From Pseudomonas sp. B33.4 (GTDB lineage Bacteria > Pseudomonadota > Gammaproteobacteria > Pseudomonadales > Pseudomonadaceae), in NCBI RefSeq assembly GCF_034555375.1, contig NZ_CP140706.1:611001-675000 (forward strand): DNA of 64,000 nucleotides, read 5' to 3'. The notes under the pieces are model-generated. The model was not told the DNA's origin, ran no database searches, and saw only the letters and a list, made by a program, of their open reading frames with translations. Below are positions 35,223-44,516 of the stretch, in pieces. Position numbers and translations under genes: made by a program. Within the stretch, counting starts at the first letter, position 1, and each line of letters opens with the position of its first letter.

Positions 35223-36356
35223 ATGTCCCAGACGTTTTACAAGAAAGGCTTTCTGGCCCTCGCAGTGGCTACTGCGTTGGGTGTTTCTGCGTTTGCTCAA
35301 GCCGATGTGAAAATCGGTGTAGCGGGTCCAATGACTGGCGCCAACGCGGCATTTGGCGAGCAGTACATGAAGGGTGCACAGGCAGCGGCTGACGCGGTGA
35401 ACGCGGCGGGCGGCGTCAACGGGGAAAAGATCGTACTGGTCAAGGGCGATGACGCCTGCGAACCGAAGCAGGCCGTGACGGTCGCCAAGGACCTCACCAA
35501 CCAGAAAGTCGCCGGCGTGGTCGGTCACTTCTGCTCTTCTTCGACCATTCCAGCGTCGGAAATCTATGACGAAGCCGGGATCATCGCGATCACTCCGGGT
35601 TCGACCAACCCGCAAGTCACTGAACGTGGCCTCAGCGCCATGTTCCGTATGTGCGGGCGTGATGACCAGCAAGGCATCGTGGCCGGCGACTACATCGTTG
35701 ATGTGCTCAAGGGCAAGAAAGTCGTTGTGCTGCACGACAAGGACACCTACGGCCAAGGCCTGGCGGATGCCACCAAGGCACAACTGGTCAAGCGCGGCGT
35801 GACGCCGGTGCTATACGAAGGCCTGACCCGTGGCGAGAAAGACTTCAGCACCATCGTCACCAAGATCCGTGGCGCTGGCGCGGACGTCGTCTACTTCGGC
35901 GGTCTGCACCCGGAGGCCGGCCCGCTGGTTCGCCAACTGCGTGAACAAGGCCTGAAAGACGTCAAGTTCATGTCCGATGACGGCATCGTGACTGACGAAC
36001 TGGTGACCACCGCCGGTGGTCCGCAATTCACCGATGGCGTGCTGATGACCTTTGGCGCCGACCCGCGTCTGTTGCCTGAGAGCAAGACCGTAGTGGACGC
36101 TTTCCGCAAGGCCGGTACTGAGCCTGAGGGCTACACCCTGTACGCCTACGCTTCGGTGCAGACCCTGGCTGCCGCGTTCAACGGCGCGAAGTCCAACAAG
36201 GGTGAAGAGGCCGCAGCCTGGCTGAAGAAAAATCCGGTGAAAACCGTGATGGGCGAAAAAACCTGGGATTCCAAGGGCGACCTGAAAGTCTCCGACTACG
36301 TGGTTTACCAGTGGGACAAGGACGGCAAATATCACCAGCTGGAAAAACAGAAGTAA
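35223..36356 (+). CDS. braC: Branched-chain amino acid ABC transporter, periplasmic binding protein
   Basis: 377 residues, with a cleavable signal peptide (MSQTFYKKGFLALAVATALG ... AFAQA) and mature start near ADVKIGVAGPMTGANAAFGE, the type I periplasmic-binding fold of Leu/Ile/Val-binding proteins. The two Cys in GDDACEPKQ and GHFCSSST form the family disulfide. It captures branched-chain amino acids for BraDEFG. The ATG at 35223 is fixed by the signal peptide and TTGGAGCACCACCTC; an upstream ATG at 35127 lies before the predicted transcription start and is rejected. A REPIN and a hairpin separate it from braD. Confidence 0.96.
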   Translation: MSQTFYKKGFLALAVATALGVSAFAQADVKIGVAGPMTGANAAFGEQYMKGAQAAADAVNAAGGVNGEKIVLVKGDDACEPKQAVTVAKDLTNQKVAGVVGHFCSSSTIPASEIYDEAGIIAITPGSTNPQVTERGLSAMFRMCGRDDQQGIVAGDYIVDVLKGKKVVVLHDKDTYGQGLADATKAQLVKRGVTPVLYEGLTRGEKDFSTIVTKIRGAGADVVYFGGLHPEAGPLVRQLREQGLKDVKFMSDDGIVTDELVTTAGGPQFTDGVLMTFGADPRLLPESKTVVDAFRKAGTEPEGYTLYAYASVQTLAAAFNGAKSNKGEEAAAWLKKNPVKTVMGEKTWDSKGDLKVSDYVVYQWDKDGKYHQLEKQK

Positions 36357-36390
36357 GGGCTGACGCGATCAGTTGATCCCACGGTTCCTT

Positions 36391-36480
36391 TGTAGGAGTG
36401 AGCCTGCTCGCGATGACGGAGTTACAGGCAACACATGTGTTGAATGTTAATCCGCTATCGCGAGCAGGCTCACTCCTACA
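36391..36480. repeat. REPIN between braC and braD
   Basis: TGTAGGAGTGAGCCTGCTCG (36391) is perfectly inverted at 36458-36480. It lies inside the bra operon, downstream of the highly expressed binding-protein gene, where REP structures can protect the upstream mRNA from 3' exonucleases (as shown for malE-malF in E. coli). Confidence 0.88.
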
Positions 36481-36546
36481 GGGGGCGGTGGTGACGGGTG
36501 AATCGTGGCTGACATTGCTCCGACGTAAATCTGTATTTTTCCTAGA

Positions 36547-36576
36547 AGAACCGCACACCCCAGGTGTGCAGGTTCT
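36547..36576 (+). promoter_or_regulatory. Strong hairpin just before braD
   Basis: AGAACCGCACACC (36547-36559) pairs with GGTGTGCAGGTTCT (36563-36576) with a single bulged A and a 3-nt loop, ending 19 bp before the braD ATG. It can act as an exonuclease barrier, weak terminator or translational brake between braC and the permease genes. No U-tract follows. Confidence 0.65.
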
Positions 36577-36595
36577 CACTGCGTGAGATTGCGTT

Positions 36596-37510
<915 letters not shown>

Positions 37511-37513
37511 GCG

Positions 37514-38815
37514 ATGTCTTCAACCACTCAAAAATCCATCGATATCAAAAAAAGCCTGGTTGAGGCGATTCTTGCCGGCCTGATTGCCCTGATCGTTTTC
37601 GGCCCGATTGTCGGCGTTGTGCTCGAGGGTTACAGCTTCAACCTCGAGCCGACCCGCGTGGCCTGGATCATCGGCATTGTCATGATCGGCCGCTTTGCCC
37701 TCAGCCTGTTCCTGCAAACGCCCAAAGGCCTGAAAATTCTCGACGGATTCGAAAGCACCGGTTCCGGTGTGCATGTGTTGCCTGCCGATCACAAATCCTC
37801 GCTGCGCTGGATCATCCCGCTGCTGATTGTGCTGGCGGTCATTGTTCCGTTTGTCTCCAACTCCTATCTGCTCGGCGTGGTCATCCTTGGGTTGATCTAC
37901 GTGTTGCTGGGGCTGGGGCTGAACATCGTGGTCGGTCTGGCCGGTCTGCTCGACTTGGGTTACGTGGCGTTTTACGCCATCGGTGCCTACGGTCTGGCGC
38001 TCGGTTATCAATACCTCGGTCTGGGCTTCTGGACGGTGTTGCCGCTGGCGGCGATCACTGCCGGTCTTGCCGGTTGCATTCTCGGTTTCCCGGTGTTGCG
38101 TCTGCACGGCGACTATCTGGCAATCGTGACTCTGGGCTTTGGTGAAATCATTCGCCTGGTCCTCAACAACTGGTTGTCGCTGACCGGCGGCCCGAACGGC
38201 ATGCCGGCGCCATTGCCGACGTTCTTCGGTCTGGAGTTCGGCAAACGGGCGAAGGATGGCGGGGTGCCGTTTCACGAGTTCTTCGGCATCGCCTACAACC
38301 CGGACGTGAAGTATTACTTCATTTACGCGGTGTTGTTCCTCGTGGTATTGGCCGTGCTGTACATCAAGCATCGGCTGGTGAAAATGCCGGTCGGTCGCGC
38401 TTGGGAAGCCTTGCGTGAAGATGAAATCGCCTGCCGCTCGATGGGGCTCAACCACGTGCTGGTCAAACTCTCGGCGTTCACCATCGGTGCATCGACCGCA
38501 GGTCTGGCCGGGGTGTTTTTCGCCACCTACCAAGGCTTTGTCAACCCGACCTCGTTTACCTTCTTCGAATCAGCGTTGATCCTTGCCATCGTTGTGCTCG
38601 GCGGCATGGGCTCGACCATCGGCGTGGTAATCGCCGCGTTCGTGCTCACCGTCGCTCCGGAACTGCTGCGCGGCTTCGCTGAATATCGCGTGCTGCTGTT
38701 CGGCATCCTGATGGTGTTGATGATGATCTGGCGACCACGCGGGCTGATCCGCATCAGCCGTACCGGGGTCACTCCACGCAAAGGTGCCATTCACTATGAG
38801 AGGACTGCGCCATGA
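37514..38815 (+). CDS. braE: Branched-chain amino acid ABC transporter permease (LivM family)
   Basis: 433 residues, longer than basic LivM (about 300-330) because of an N-terminal DUF3382-type extension with two to three helices (residues about 15-100). The conserved permease core (about 115-415) includes LGLNIVVGLAGLLDLGYVAFYAIGAY, LRLHGDYLAIVTLGFGEIIRL and the EAA loop around GRAWEALREDEIACRSMGLN. It forms the heterodimeric channel with BraD. It overlaps braF by 4 nt (ATGA), so the two are translationally coupled. Confidence 0.96.
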   Translation: MSSTTQKSIDIKKSLVEAILAGLIALIVFGPIVGVVLEGYSFNLEPTRVAWIIGIVMIGRFALSLFLQTPKGLKILDGFESTGSGVHVLPADHKSSLRWIIPLLIVLAVIVPFVSNSYLLGVVILGLIYVLLGLGLNIVVGLAGLLDLGYVAFYAIGAYGLALGYQYLGLGFWTVLPLAAITAGLAGCILGFPVLRLHGDYLAIVTLGFGEIIRLVLNNWLSLTGGPNGMPAPLPTFFGLEFGKRAKDGGVPFHEFFGIAYNPDVKYYFIYAVLFLVVLAVLYIKHRLVKMPVGRAWEALREDEIACRSMGLNHVLVKLSAFTIGASTAGLAGVFFATYQGFVNPTSFTFFESALILAIVVLGGMGSTIGVVIAAFVLTVAPELLRGFAEYRVLLFGILMVLMMIWRPRGLIRISRTGVTPRKGAIHYERTAP

Positions 38816-39684
38816 GTGAAGTCGTACTCTCTGTTGAAAAACTGATGATGCATTTCGGTGGCATCAAGGCCTTGAGCGATGTCAGCCTGAAGGTCAAACG
38901 CAACTCGATCTTCGCCCTGATCGGCCCCAACGGCGCCGGCAAGACCACGGTGTTCAACTGCCTGACCGGGTTCTACAAAGCCACCGGCGGCAAGATCGAA
39001 CTCAATGTGCGCGGCCAGCAGACCAACGTCATCCAGTTGCTGGGCGAGTCGTTCAAACCGACCGATTTCGTCTCGCCGAAATCTTTCCTCAGCCGCATGT
39101 ACTACAAGATGTTCGGCGGTACGCACCTGGTGAACCGTGCGGGGCTGGCGCGGACCTTCCAGAACATTCGCCTGTTCAAGGAAATGTCGGTGCTGGAAAA
39201 CCTGCTGGTGGCCCAGCACATGTGGGTCAACCGCAACATGCTCGCCGGCATCCTCAATACCAAGGGCTACCGCAAGGCGGAGAGCGATGCGCTGGATGTT
39301 GCGTTCTATTGGCTCGAAGTGGTCGATCTGGTGGACTGTGCCAACCGTCTCGCCGGTGAACTTTCCTACGGCCAGCAGCGCCGTCTGGAGATTGCCCGGG
39401 CCATGTGCACGCGGCCGCAGATCATCTGCCTCGACGAACCGGCCGCTGGCCTCAACCCTCAGGAAACCGAAGCGCTGAGCGCGATGATCCGGCTGCTGCG
39501 CGATGAGCACGATCTGACCGTGGTGCTGATCGAACACGACATGGGCATGGTTATGAGTATTTCCGACCACATCGTGGTGCTGGACCACGGCATCGTCATC
39601 GCCGAAGGCGGGCCTGAAGCGATTCGTAACGACCCGAAAGTGATTGCCGCCTATCTGGGCGCCGACGAGGAGGAGCTGGTATGA
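38812..39684 (+). CDS. braF: Branched-chain amino acid ABC transporter ATP-binding protein (LivG family)
   Basis: 290 residues. Walker A GPNGAGKTTVFNCL (about residues 38-51), Q-loop region TFQNIRLF, ABC signature LSYGQQRRLEIARAM, Walker B IICLDEPAAGLNP and switch His in VVLIEHDM. The ~35-residue insertion after Walker A (NVRGQQTNVIQLLGESFKPT) is seen in pseudomonad BraF. One of two ATPases energising BraDE. Start and stop overlap the neighbours by 4 nt on both sides. Confidence 0.96.
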   Translation: MSEVVLSVEKLMMHFGGIKALSDVSLKVKRNSIFALIGPNGAGKTTVFNCLTGFYKATGGKIELNVRGQQTNVIQLLGESFKPTDFVSPKSFLSRMYYKMFGGTHLVNRAGLARTFQNIRLFKEMSVLENLLVAQHMWVNRNMLAGILNTKGYRKAESDALDVAFYWLEVVDLVDCANRLAGELSYGQQRRLEIARAMCTRPQIICLDEPAAGLNPQETEALSAMIRLLRDEHDLTVVLIEHDMGMVMSISDHIVVLDHGIVIAEGGPEAIRNDPKVIAAYLGADEEELV

Positions 39685-40397
39685 CGCAACCGATCCTCGA
39701 ACTCAAAGACCTCGACGTGTTCTACGGGCCGATCCAGGCGCTCAAAGGTGTTTCGCTGCAGATCAACGAAGGGGAAACCGTCAGCCTGATCGGCTCCAAC
39801 GGCGCCGGCAAATCAACGTTGCTCATGTCGATCTTCGGCCAGCCACGGGCGGCCGGCGGGCAGATCATTTATCAGGGTGTCGACATCACCCAGAAGTCCT
39901 CTCACTACATCGCCTCCCACGGCATTGCGCAGTCGCCGGAAGGGCGGCGGGTGTTCCCCGACATGACCGTCGAGGAAAACCTGCTGATGGGCACCATCCC
40001 GATTGGCGACAAGTACGCCAAAGAGGACATGCAGCGCATGTTTACGCTGTTTCCACGGCTGGAAGAGCGGCGTACCCAGCGGGCGATGACCATGTCCGGC
40101 GGTGAGCAGCAGATGCTTGCGATTGCCCGCGCGTTAATGAGCCGGCCAAAGCTGTTGCTGCTCGACGAGCCGAGCCTGGGCCTGGCGCCGATCGTGGTGA
40201 AGCAGATCTTCGCGACCCTGCGCGAACTGGCAAAAACCGGCATGACCATTTTTCTGGTCGAGCAGAACGCCAACCATGCGCTGAAACTGTCTGACCGGGC
40301 GTATGTGATGGTCAACGGCGAGATTCGCCTGACGGGCACGGGTAAAGAGCTGTTGGTGAATGAGGAGGTGCGTAACGCCTATCTGGGCGGGCACTGA
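39681..40397 (+). CDS. braG: Branched-chain amino acid ABC transporter ATP-binding protein (LivF family)
   Basis: 238 residues. Walker A GSNGAGKSTLLMSI, Q-loop AQSPEGRRVFPDMTVEENL (LivF-type), ABC signature MSGGEQQMLAIARAL, Walker B LLLLDEPSLGLAP, switch His replaced by Gln in IFLVEQNANHAL, as is usual in LivF. It pairs with BraF. Last gene of braCDEFG, followed by an intrinsic terminator 20 bp downstream. Confidence 0.96.
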   Translation: MTQPILELKDLDVFYGPIQALKGVSLQINEGETVSLIGSNGAGKSTLLMSIFGQPRAAGGQIIYQGVDITQKSSHYIASHGIAQSPEGRRVFPDMTVEENLLMGTIPIGDKYAKEDMQRMFTLFPRLEERRTQRAMTMSGGEQQMLAIARALMSRPKLLLLDEPSLGLAPIVVKQIFATLRELAKTGMTIFLVEQNANHALKLSDRAYVMVNGEIRLTGTGKELLVNEEVRNAYLGGH

Positions 40398-40416
40398 CTT
40401 TTCCAGCGTCAAACAC

Positions 40417-40447
40417 AGCCCCGGCGACGCAAGTCCCGGGGCTTTTT
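40417..40447 (+). terminator. Rho-independent terminator of the bra operon
   Basis: AGCCCCGG (40417-40424) pairs with CCGGGGCT (40436-40443), followed by TTTTTATAT. Confidence 0.88.
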
Positions 40448-40473
40448 ATATCTCAAACCCACCACAAATTCCC

Positions 40474-40563
40474 TGTAGGAGTGAGCCTGCTCGCGATCGC
40501 GTTTTCCCATTCGCCATCACCGGTGACTGATACACCGCTATCGCGAGCAGGCTCACTCCTACA
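40474..40563. repeat. REPIN, GAGCCTGCTCGCGA family
   Basis: TGTAGGAGTGAGCCTGCTCG (40474) is inverted at 40541-40563, directly after the bra terminator. Confidence 0.87.
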
Positions 40564-40588
40564 GTTGATCTGCGCCAGAATCCAGAAT

Positions 40589-41075
40589 TGTGGAAAACAA
40601 ATTCCCCAAGCTGTCAAAGCGCGACATATAGACGCTGCAAATGGCTGTTTTTCCACAGTTTTGACTTGTCCCCGGTTACTGTGGAGCTGGCTGTGAATAA
40701 CGTGGGTGTATCTGGCTGCACGCCTTGTAAAACGTGGCTTGCACGTGTGTGGTTGTTTTTTGATCAGGCGTTTTTGCGGGAGCGTAAGACGTCGTTGTCA
40801 ACCTTTTTCTGGGTGATGCCTCAGCGGCCATTCCGTGTGAACAATCCTGTGGATAAGTCTGTGATTAAACTCTGGAAAGACTGCGCTGAGGGCCGTAATT
40901 GCTGGCCTCGCGCAATCACTGTACTGACTGATCAGTCGTGCAAAATGCCATGTCCCGCACATCTGCCACTTCAGGGTCAAGCAAAAAACTTTCTATTTCG
41001 CCCGCAAAGCCTTGTGTGGCGCGGCTTTGCGCATTTCCAGTTGCCCCCGGAAACTGTGGAAGGGGCTGTGGATAA
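40589..41075. other. Non-coding region with DnaA-box-like sequences
   Basis: The 840-bp gap between braG and the dehydrogenase gene holds no convincing gene after the terminator and REPIN. It contains three matches to the DnaA box TTATNCACA, all on the minus strand: 40692-40700 (TTATTCACA), 40848-40856 and 41067-41075 (TTATCCACA). Near-matches TGTGGAAAA (40589) and TTTTCCACA (40649) also occur. A 9-bp hairpin CGCAAAGCC/GGCTTTGCG lies at 41003-41031. TTATCCACA also occurs inside several genes of this window (near 43622, 44094, 46323, 54149), so enrichment needs testing. Confidence 0.45.
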
Positions 41076-41237
41076 CATGCGTGCACATGGCTACAGGCCA
41101 CGGCGGCTGTGGCGCCGGCGGGGTTGGATGTTTTTTGTACACTTTGTAGCAGTTGCCCGTGAGTGCCGGGCCGGGCATGCTGCCTGCTGATTTTCTATTC
41201 CAAGGGCTGCCCTGGCGGCCGAAGCAAGGAGAACACG

Positions 41238-42002
41238 ATGTCCAACACCCTGTTTATCACCGGCGCGACGTCCGGATTTGGTGAAGCCTGTGCCCGCCGT
41301 TTTGCCGAGGCTGGCTGGAAACTGGTGCTGACCGGTCGTCGTGAAGAACGCCTCAATGCGCTGTGCGCCGAGCTGTCGAAGCAGACCGAAGTGCATGGCC
41401 TGGTGCTCGATGTGCGTGATCGCAAGGCGATGGAGGAGGCAATTGCCAACTTGCCACCATCGTTCGCCAAGCTGCGTGGCCTGATCAACAACGCAGGTTT
41501 AGCCCTGGGCGTGGACCCGGCGCCGAAGTGCGATCTGGACGATTGGGACACCATGGTCGACACCAACGTCAAAGGCCTGATGTACGCCACGCGCCTGCTG
41601 CTGCCGCGCCTGATCGCCCATGGCCGTGGCGCCGGCATCGTCAACCTGGGTTCCATCGCTGGCAACTATCCGTATCCGGGCAGTCATGTGTATGGCGCGA
41701 CCAAGGCGTTCGTTAAACAGTTCTCGCTGAACCTGCGTTGCGACTTGCAAGGTACGGGCGTGCGGGTCAGCAACATCGAGCCGGGTCTGTGTGAGAGCGA
41801 GTTCTCGCTGGTGCGCTTTGCTGGTGATCAGGAGCGTTACAACGCGACTTATGCGGGTGCCGAGCCGATCCAGCCGCAGGACATTGCCGAGACGATTTTC
41901 TGGGTGATGAATGCGCCGGCGCACATCAACATCAACAGCCTGGAGTTGATGCCGGTGAGCCAGACTTGGGCGGGTTTCGCCATTGAGCGGAACAAGGCCT
42001 GA
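41238..42002 (+). CDS. Short-chain dehydrogenase, YdfG-like (3-hydroxy acid / serine dehydrogenase)
   Basis: 254 residues, classical SDR with NADP-binding TGATSGFGEACARRF (residues 8-22), NNAG at about 85, and catalytic Ser-Tyr-Lys in LGSIAGNYPYPGSHVYGATKAFV (YxxxK). The basic TGRREERL after the second strand indicates NADP preference. The C-terminal INSLELMPVSQTW is typical of YdfG enzymes, which oxidise L-serine, L-allo-threonine and 3-hydroxy acids or reduce malonic semialdehyde. AAGGAG precedes the ATG at 41238; the longer frame from 41163 has no similarity. Exact substrate is inferred. Confidence 0.88.
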   Translation: MSNTLFITGATSGFGEACARRFAEAGWKLVLTGRREERLNALCAELSKQTEVHGLVLDVRDRKAMEEAIANLPPSFAKLRGLINNAGLALGVDPAPKCDLDDWDTMVDTNVKGLMYATRLLLPRLIAHGRGAGIVNLGSIAGNYPYPGSHVYGATKAFVKQFSLNLRCDLQGTGVRVSNIEPGLCESEFSLVRFAGDQERYNATYAGAEPIQPQDIAETIFWVMNAPAHININSLELMPVSQTWAGFAIERNKA

Positions 42003-42018
42003 CACCGCGTCACGGCCA

Positions 42019-42106
42019 ATCGCTGGCAAGCCAGCTCCCACAAGTACCGAGTCGCTCACAAGATTCGTGTGCACCGATAACCCTGTGGGAGCTGGGTTGC
42101 CAGCGT
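42019..42106. repeat. REPIN, CTGGCTTGCCAGC family
   Basis: ATCGCTGGCAAGCCAGCTCC (42019) is inverted with one change at 42084-42105 (GAGCTGGGTTGCCAGC). Second copy of this family in the window. Confidence 0.8.
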
Positions 42107-42200
42107 GAGGCCAGAACTGGCAATAAATCCCGATAAGGTAAACTCCCCTCGCAACAACCCAACCGCACCCCGCGGTTTTCAAGGTTTTCGAGGAGTCAAA

Positions 42201-43106
42201 GTGAGTAACCGAGCTGAGCAGGCACTGCTCAAACAATCGACCATTCTGATGTTGGCTGTGGCGATTGCCGGGATCGTCACCGGTTTTGTTTCAGGTTCGC
42301 AATCCATCCTTTTCGATGGTTTTTTCTCGCTGATCGCAACGTTCATCAAAGTTCTGATGCTGATCACTGCCAAGCTGATCGCCAAGGAAAGCAATCACCG
42401 TTTCCAGTTCGGTTTCTGGCATCTGGAGCCGATGGTGCTGCTGATCGAAGGCAGCTTCCTGATGTTGATCGCGATCTACGCGTTCCTCAACGGCGTGTTC
42501 GGCATCATCAACGGTGGCCGCGAGATCGAGTTGGGCCTGGTGATCATTTATGCGGCGGTGTTTACCGTTGTCGAGTTCGCCTACTTCTTCTACGTCCGGC
42601 AGCGTAACCGCAAGCTCAAATCCAGCCTGATCCAGTTCGACAACATCAGCTGGCTGGTGGACGCGATGCTATCCGTGGGCTTGTTGATCAGTTTCCTTGC
42701 GGCGCTGCTGTTGAAATCGCAGGGTTATGGTCAGTGGGCGGTGTATGTCGACCCGTTGATCCTGATCGTGCTGGCGCTGACCATGTTGCCGCCGGCGTTC
42801 AAGATCCTTGGCCCGGCCTTACGCGATGTGCTGGGGATCGCGCCGGACACACTGGATGATCAGGTGCGCCAAGTGATGGAGGCGGCGAAAACCGAGCATG
42901 GTTTCGACGATTACGTGTCGTACGTGCAGAAGCACGGGCGGGCACGGTTTATCGAAATTCACGTGGTGTTGCCGGCGGATTATGCGTTGAGCAATGTCGG
43001 ACAGCTGGATGCGTTACGCGAAGAGATTTCGGCGAAGCTGGGCAAACCGGATGCGGCGCGCTGGTTGACCATCAGCTTTACCGGGGACAAGAAGTGGATC
43101 GCCTAG
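42201..43106 (+). CDS. Cation diffusion facilitator family transporter
   Basis: 301 residues, inner-membrane divalent cation/H+ antiporter. Six helices in about the first 215 residues: ILMLAVAIAGIVTGFVSGS, DGFFSLIATFIKVLMLITA, the FWHLEPMVLLIEG segment, and so on. The usual HxxxD metal pair of helix 2 is replaced (SILFDGFFS) and helix 5 has DNISWLVDAML, so the metal is not predictable. A cytoplasmic ferredoxin-like domain (about 220-301) follows. I chose the GTG at 42201 because of CGAGGAGTCAAA. Followed by a REPIN. Confidence 0.88.
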   Translation: MSNRAEQALLKQSTILMLAVAIAGIVTGFVSGSQSILFDGFFSLIATFIKVLMLITAKLIAKESNHRFQFGFWHLEPMVLLIEGSFLMLIAIYAFLNGVFGIINGGREIELGLVIIYAAVFTVVEFAYFFYVRQRNRKLKSSLIQFDNISWLVDAMLSVGLLISFLAALLLKSQGYGQWAVYVDPLILIVLALTMLPPAFKILGPALRDVLGIAPDTLDDQVRQVMEAAKTEHGFDDYVSYVQKHGRARFIEIHVVLPADYALSNVGQLDALREEISAKLGKPDAARWLTISFTGDKKWIA

Positions 43107-43123
43107 CGACCGCATAACGGCTA

Positions 43124-43188
43124 ATCGCGAGCAGGCTCACTCCTACATTTGGAATGCGCTCCCCTGTAGGAGTGAGCCTGCTCGCGAT
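43124..43188. repeat. REPIN, short form
   Basis: ATCGCGAGCAGGCTCACTCC (43124) is inverted at 43166-43188 with about 20 bp between arms, in the gap between the convergent CDF and AGE-family genes; the right arm ends 13 bp before the latter's stop codon. Confidence 0.85.
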
Positions 43189-43201
43189 AGCTATTTATCC
43201 G

Positions 43202-44335
43202 TCAGCGAAGATATTCAGCCAGACCGTGGTAACAAGTCGCCAAGTGATAAGGCGTAGTCGAAGGCATGTCCTTACGGCTCACCTCTCCCAATTCATCCCG
43301 ACACTCATGCCAGCCACCGGTATGCAGAAAGCGCTGCTGCAACGCCTGCAACTGGCGCAGCACCACCGCTTCACTGCCCTGACGCAAGGTCAGCGCGCGT
43401 AGATATTCCGCCTGAGCCCAGATCCGCTGAGTCGAGTCTCGCGGGCGCCCGTCCATTTCCAGATCGAGCATCGCCCGCACCGCGCCGGATGGCTGCACCA
43501 CACCGTATTGCTCGGTGAAGGCAAACGCCCGGTCGAGCGCCGCGTGCAGTTTCGAACCCCGCAGCAACGCTGACGATTCCAGCAGGAAATACCATTCGAA
43601 TTGATGCCCTGGCTCATACCAGTTATCCACAGCCCCGAGCGGTTTTTCCATCAACACGCCATATTGCGGATCGACGAACTGCTTGTGCATGGCTGTGCAT
43701 AACTCCAGCAATGCCTGCTGCGTCCGGGCATCTTCGCGAACCGCCAGGGTGGCGAGAAACGCTTCGGCCAAATGCATCAACGGATTCTGCAGCGGACCGG
43801 TTTGCAGGGTGATCCAGTCGCGCTCCAGGCACGCTTCGTACAAACCATCGCCGGTGGCAAAACGTCGGCCAATGATTTCCAGCGCCGCGTTGAGCGTCGA
43901 CTCAGCCAACGGTTCGCCGGACTTTTCCCAGTAATGCGCGCAGGCAAACAGGATGAAGGCGTGGGTGTAGAGATCCTTGCGCTGATCCAGCGGTTTGCCT
44001 TGGGCGTCGATGCTGTAGAACCAGCCGCCATGCTCGGCATCGTGAAAGTGCCGCTGCAAGGAGCGGAACAGCGCCGCCGCGCGTACGTCAGCGTTATCCA
44101 CAACCCCGATCAGACTGGAAAACAGATACAACTGCCGCGCGCAGGCCATTGCCCGGTAGCGCTGCGGTGGCAGCGGTTGGTGCTCGGCGTCCAGCGCCTC
44201 AAAGGGCAGCGCCATGTCGGCGTTCCAGCCCGGGCCTTGCCAGAGGGGCACGATCACGTTGACGAAGTGCTGTTGCACATCATCGAACAGGGAGGTCAAT
44301 TCGGGCAGGGCGGTGGAGCGGGAAGCGTGGGGCAT
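43202..44335 (-). CDS. AGE family epimerase/isomerase (N-acylglucosamine 2-epimerase fold)
   Basis: 377 residues, (alpha/alpha)6-barrel sugar isomerase. Conserved family stretches include ARQLYLFSS, GWFYSIDAQGKPLDQRKDLYTHAFILFACAHYW, NPLMHLAEAFLATL, WYEPGHQFEWYFLL and RIWAQAEYLRAL; the three active-site His are in YTHAF, NPLMHLAEA and EPGHQFEW. The RKDLYTHAF/EPGHQFEW pattern fits the mannose/aldose-ketose isomerase (YihS/ManI-like) branch as well as 2-epimerases, so the sugar cannot be fixed. No clear Shine-Dalgarno before the ATG. Stands alone between REPINs. Confidence 0.87.
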   Translation of the reverse strand: MPHASRSTALPELTSLFDDVQQHFVNVIVPLWQGPGWNADMALPFEALDAEHQPLPPQRYRAMACARQLYLFSSLIGVVDNADVRAAALFRSLQRHFHDAEHGGWFYSIDAQGKPLDQRKDLYTHAFILFACAHYWEKSGEPLAESTLNAALEIIGRRFATGDGLYEACLERDWITLQTGPLQNPLMHLAEAFLATLAVREDARTQQALLELCTAMHKQFVDPQYGVLMEKPLGAVDNWYEPGHQFEWYFLLESSALLRGSKLHAALDRAFAFTEQYGVVQPSGAVRAMLDLEMDGRPRDSTQRIWAQAEYLRALTLRQGSEAVVLRQLQALQQRFLHTGGWHECRDELGEVSRKDMPSTTPYHLATCYHGLAEYLR

Positions 44336-44420
44336 GGGCGGACGTCGTCACGGCTGGGGCGATTGCGCGACATGGTAGCAGAGAGACCGGCCTGAGCGAT
44401 GTGGTGTCTGTCAGTCCGCC

Positions 44421-44493
44421 TTCGCGAGCAGGCTCGCTCCCACAGTGGATTTGCAGCGTACACAAAACCTGTGGGAGCGAGCCTGCTCGCGAA
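44421..44493. repeat. REPIN, GAGCCTGCTCGCGA family
   Basis: TTCGCGAGCAGGCTCGCTCC (44421) is inverted at 44470-44493, between the AGE-family start and the ureJ stop. Confidence 0.85.
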
Positions 44494-44516
44494 AGGGGCA
44501 GTTCAGGCGATAGAGA

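Noticed and set aside
40589..41075. Chromosomal replication origin
   Set aside because: No oriC-associated genes (dnaA, dnaN, recF, gidA, rnpA) or AT-rich unwinding element accompany the boxes, and similar 9-mers lie inside nearby genes.
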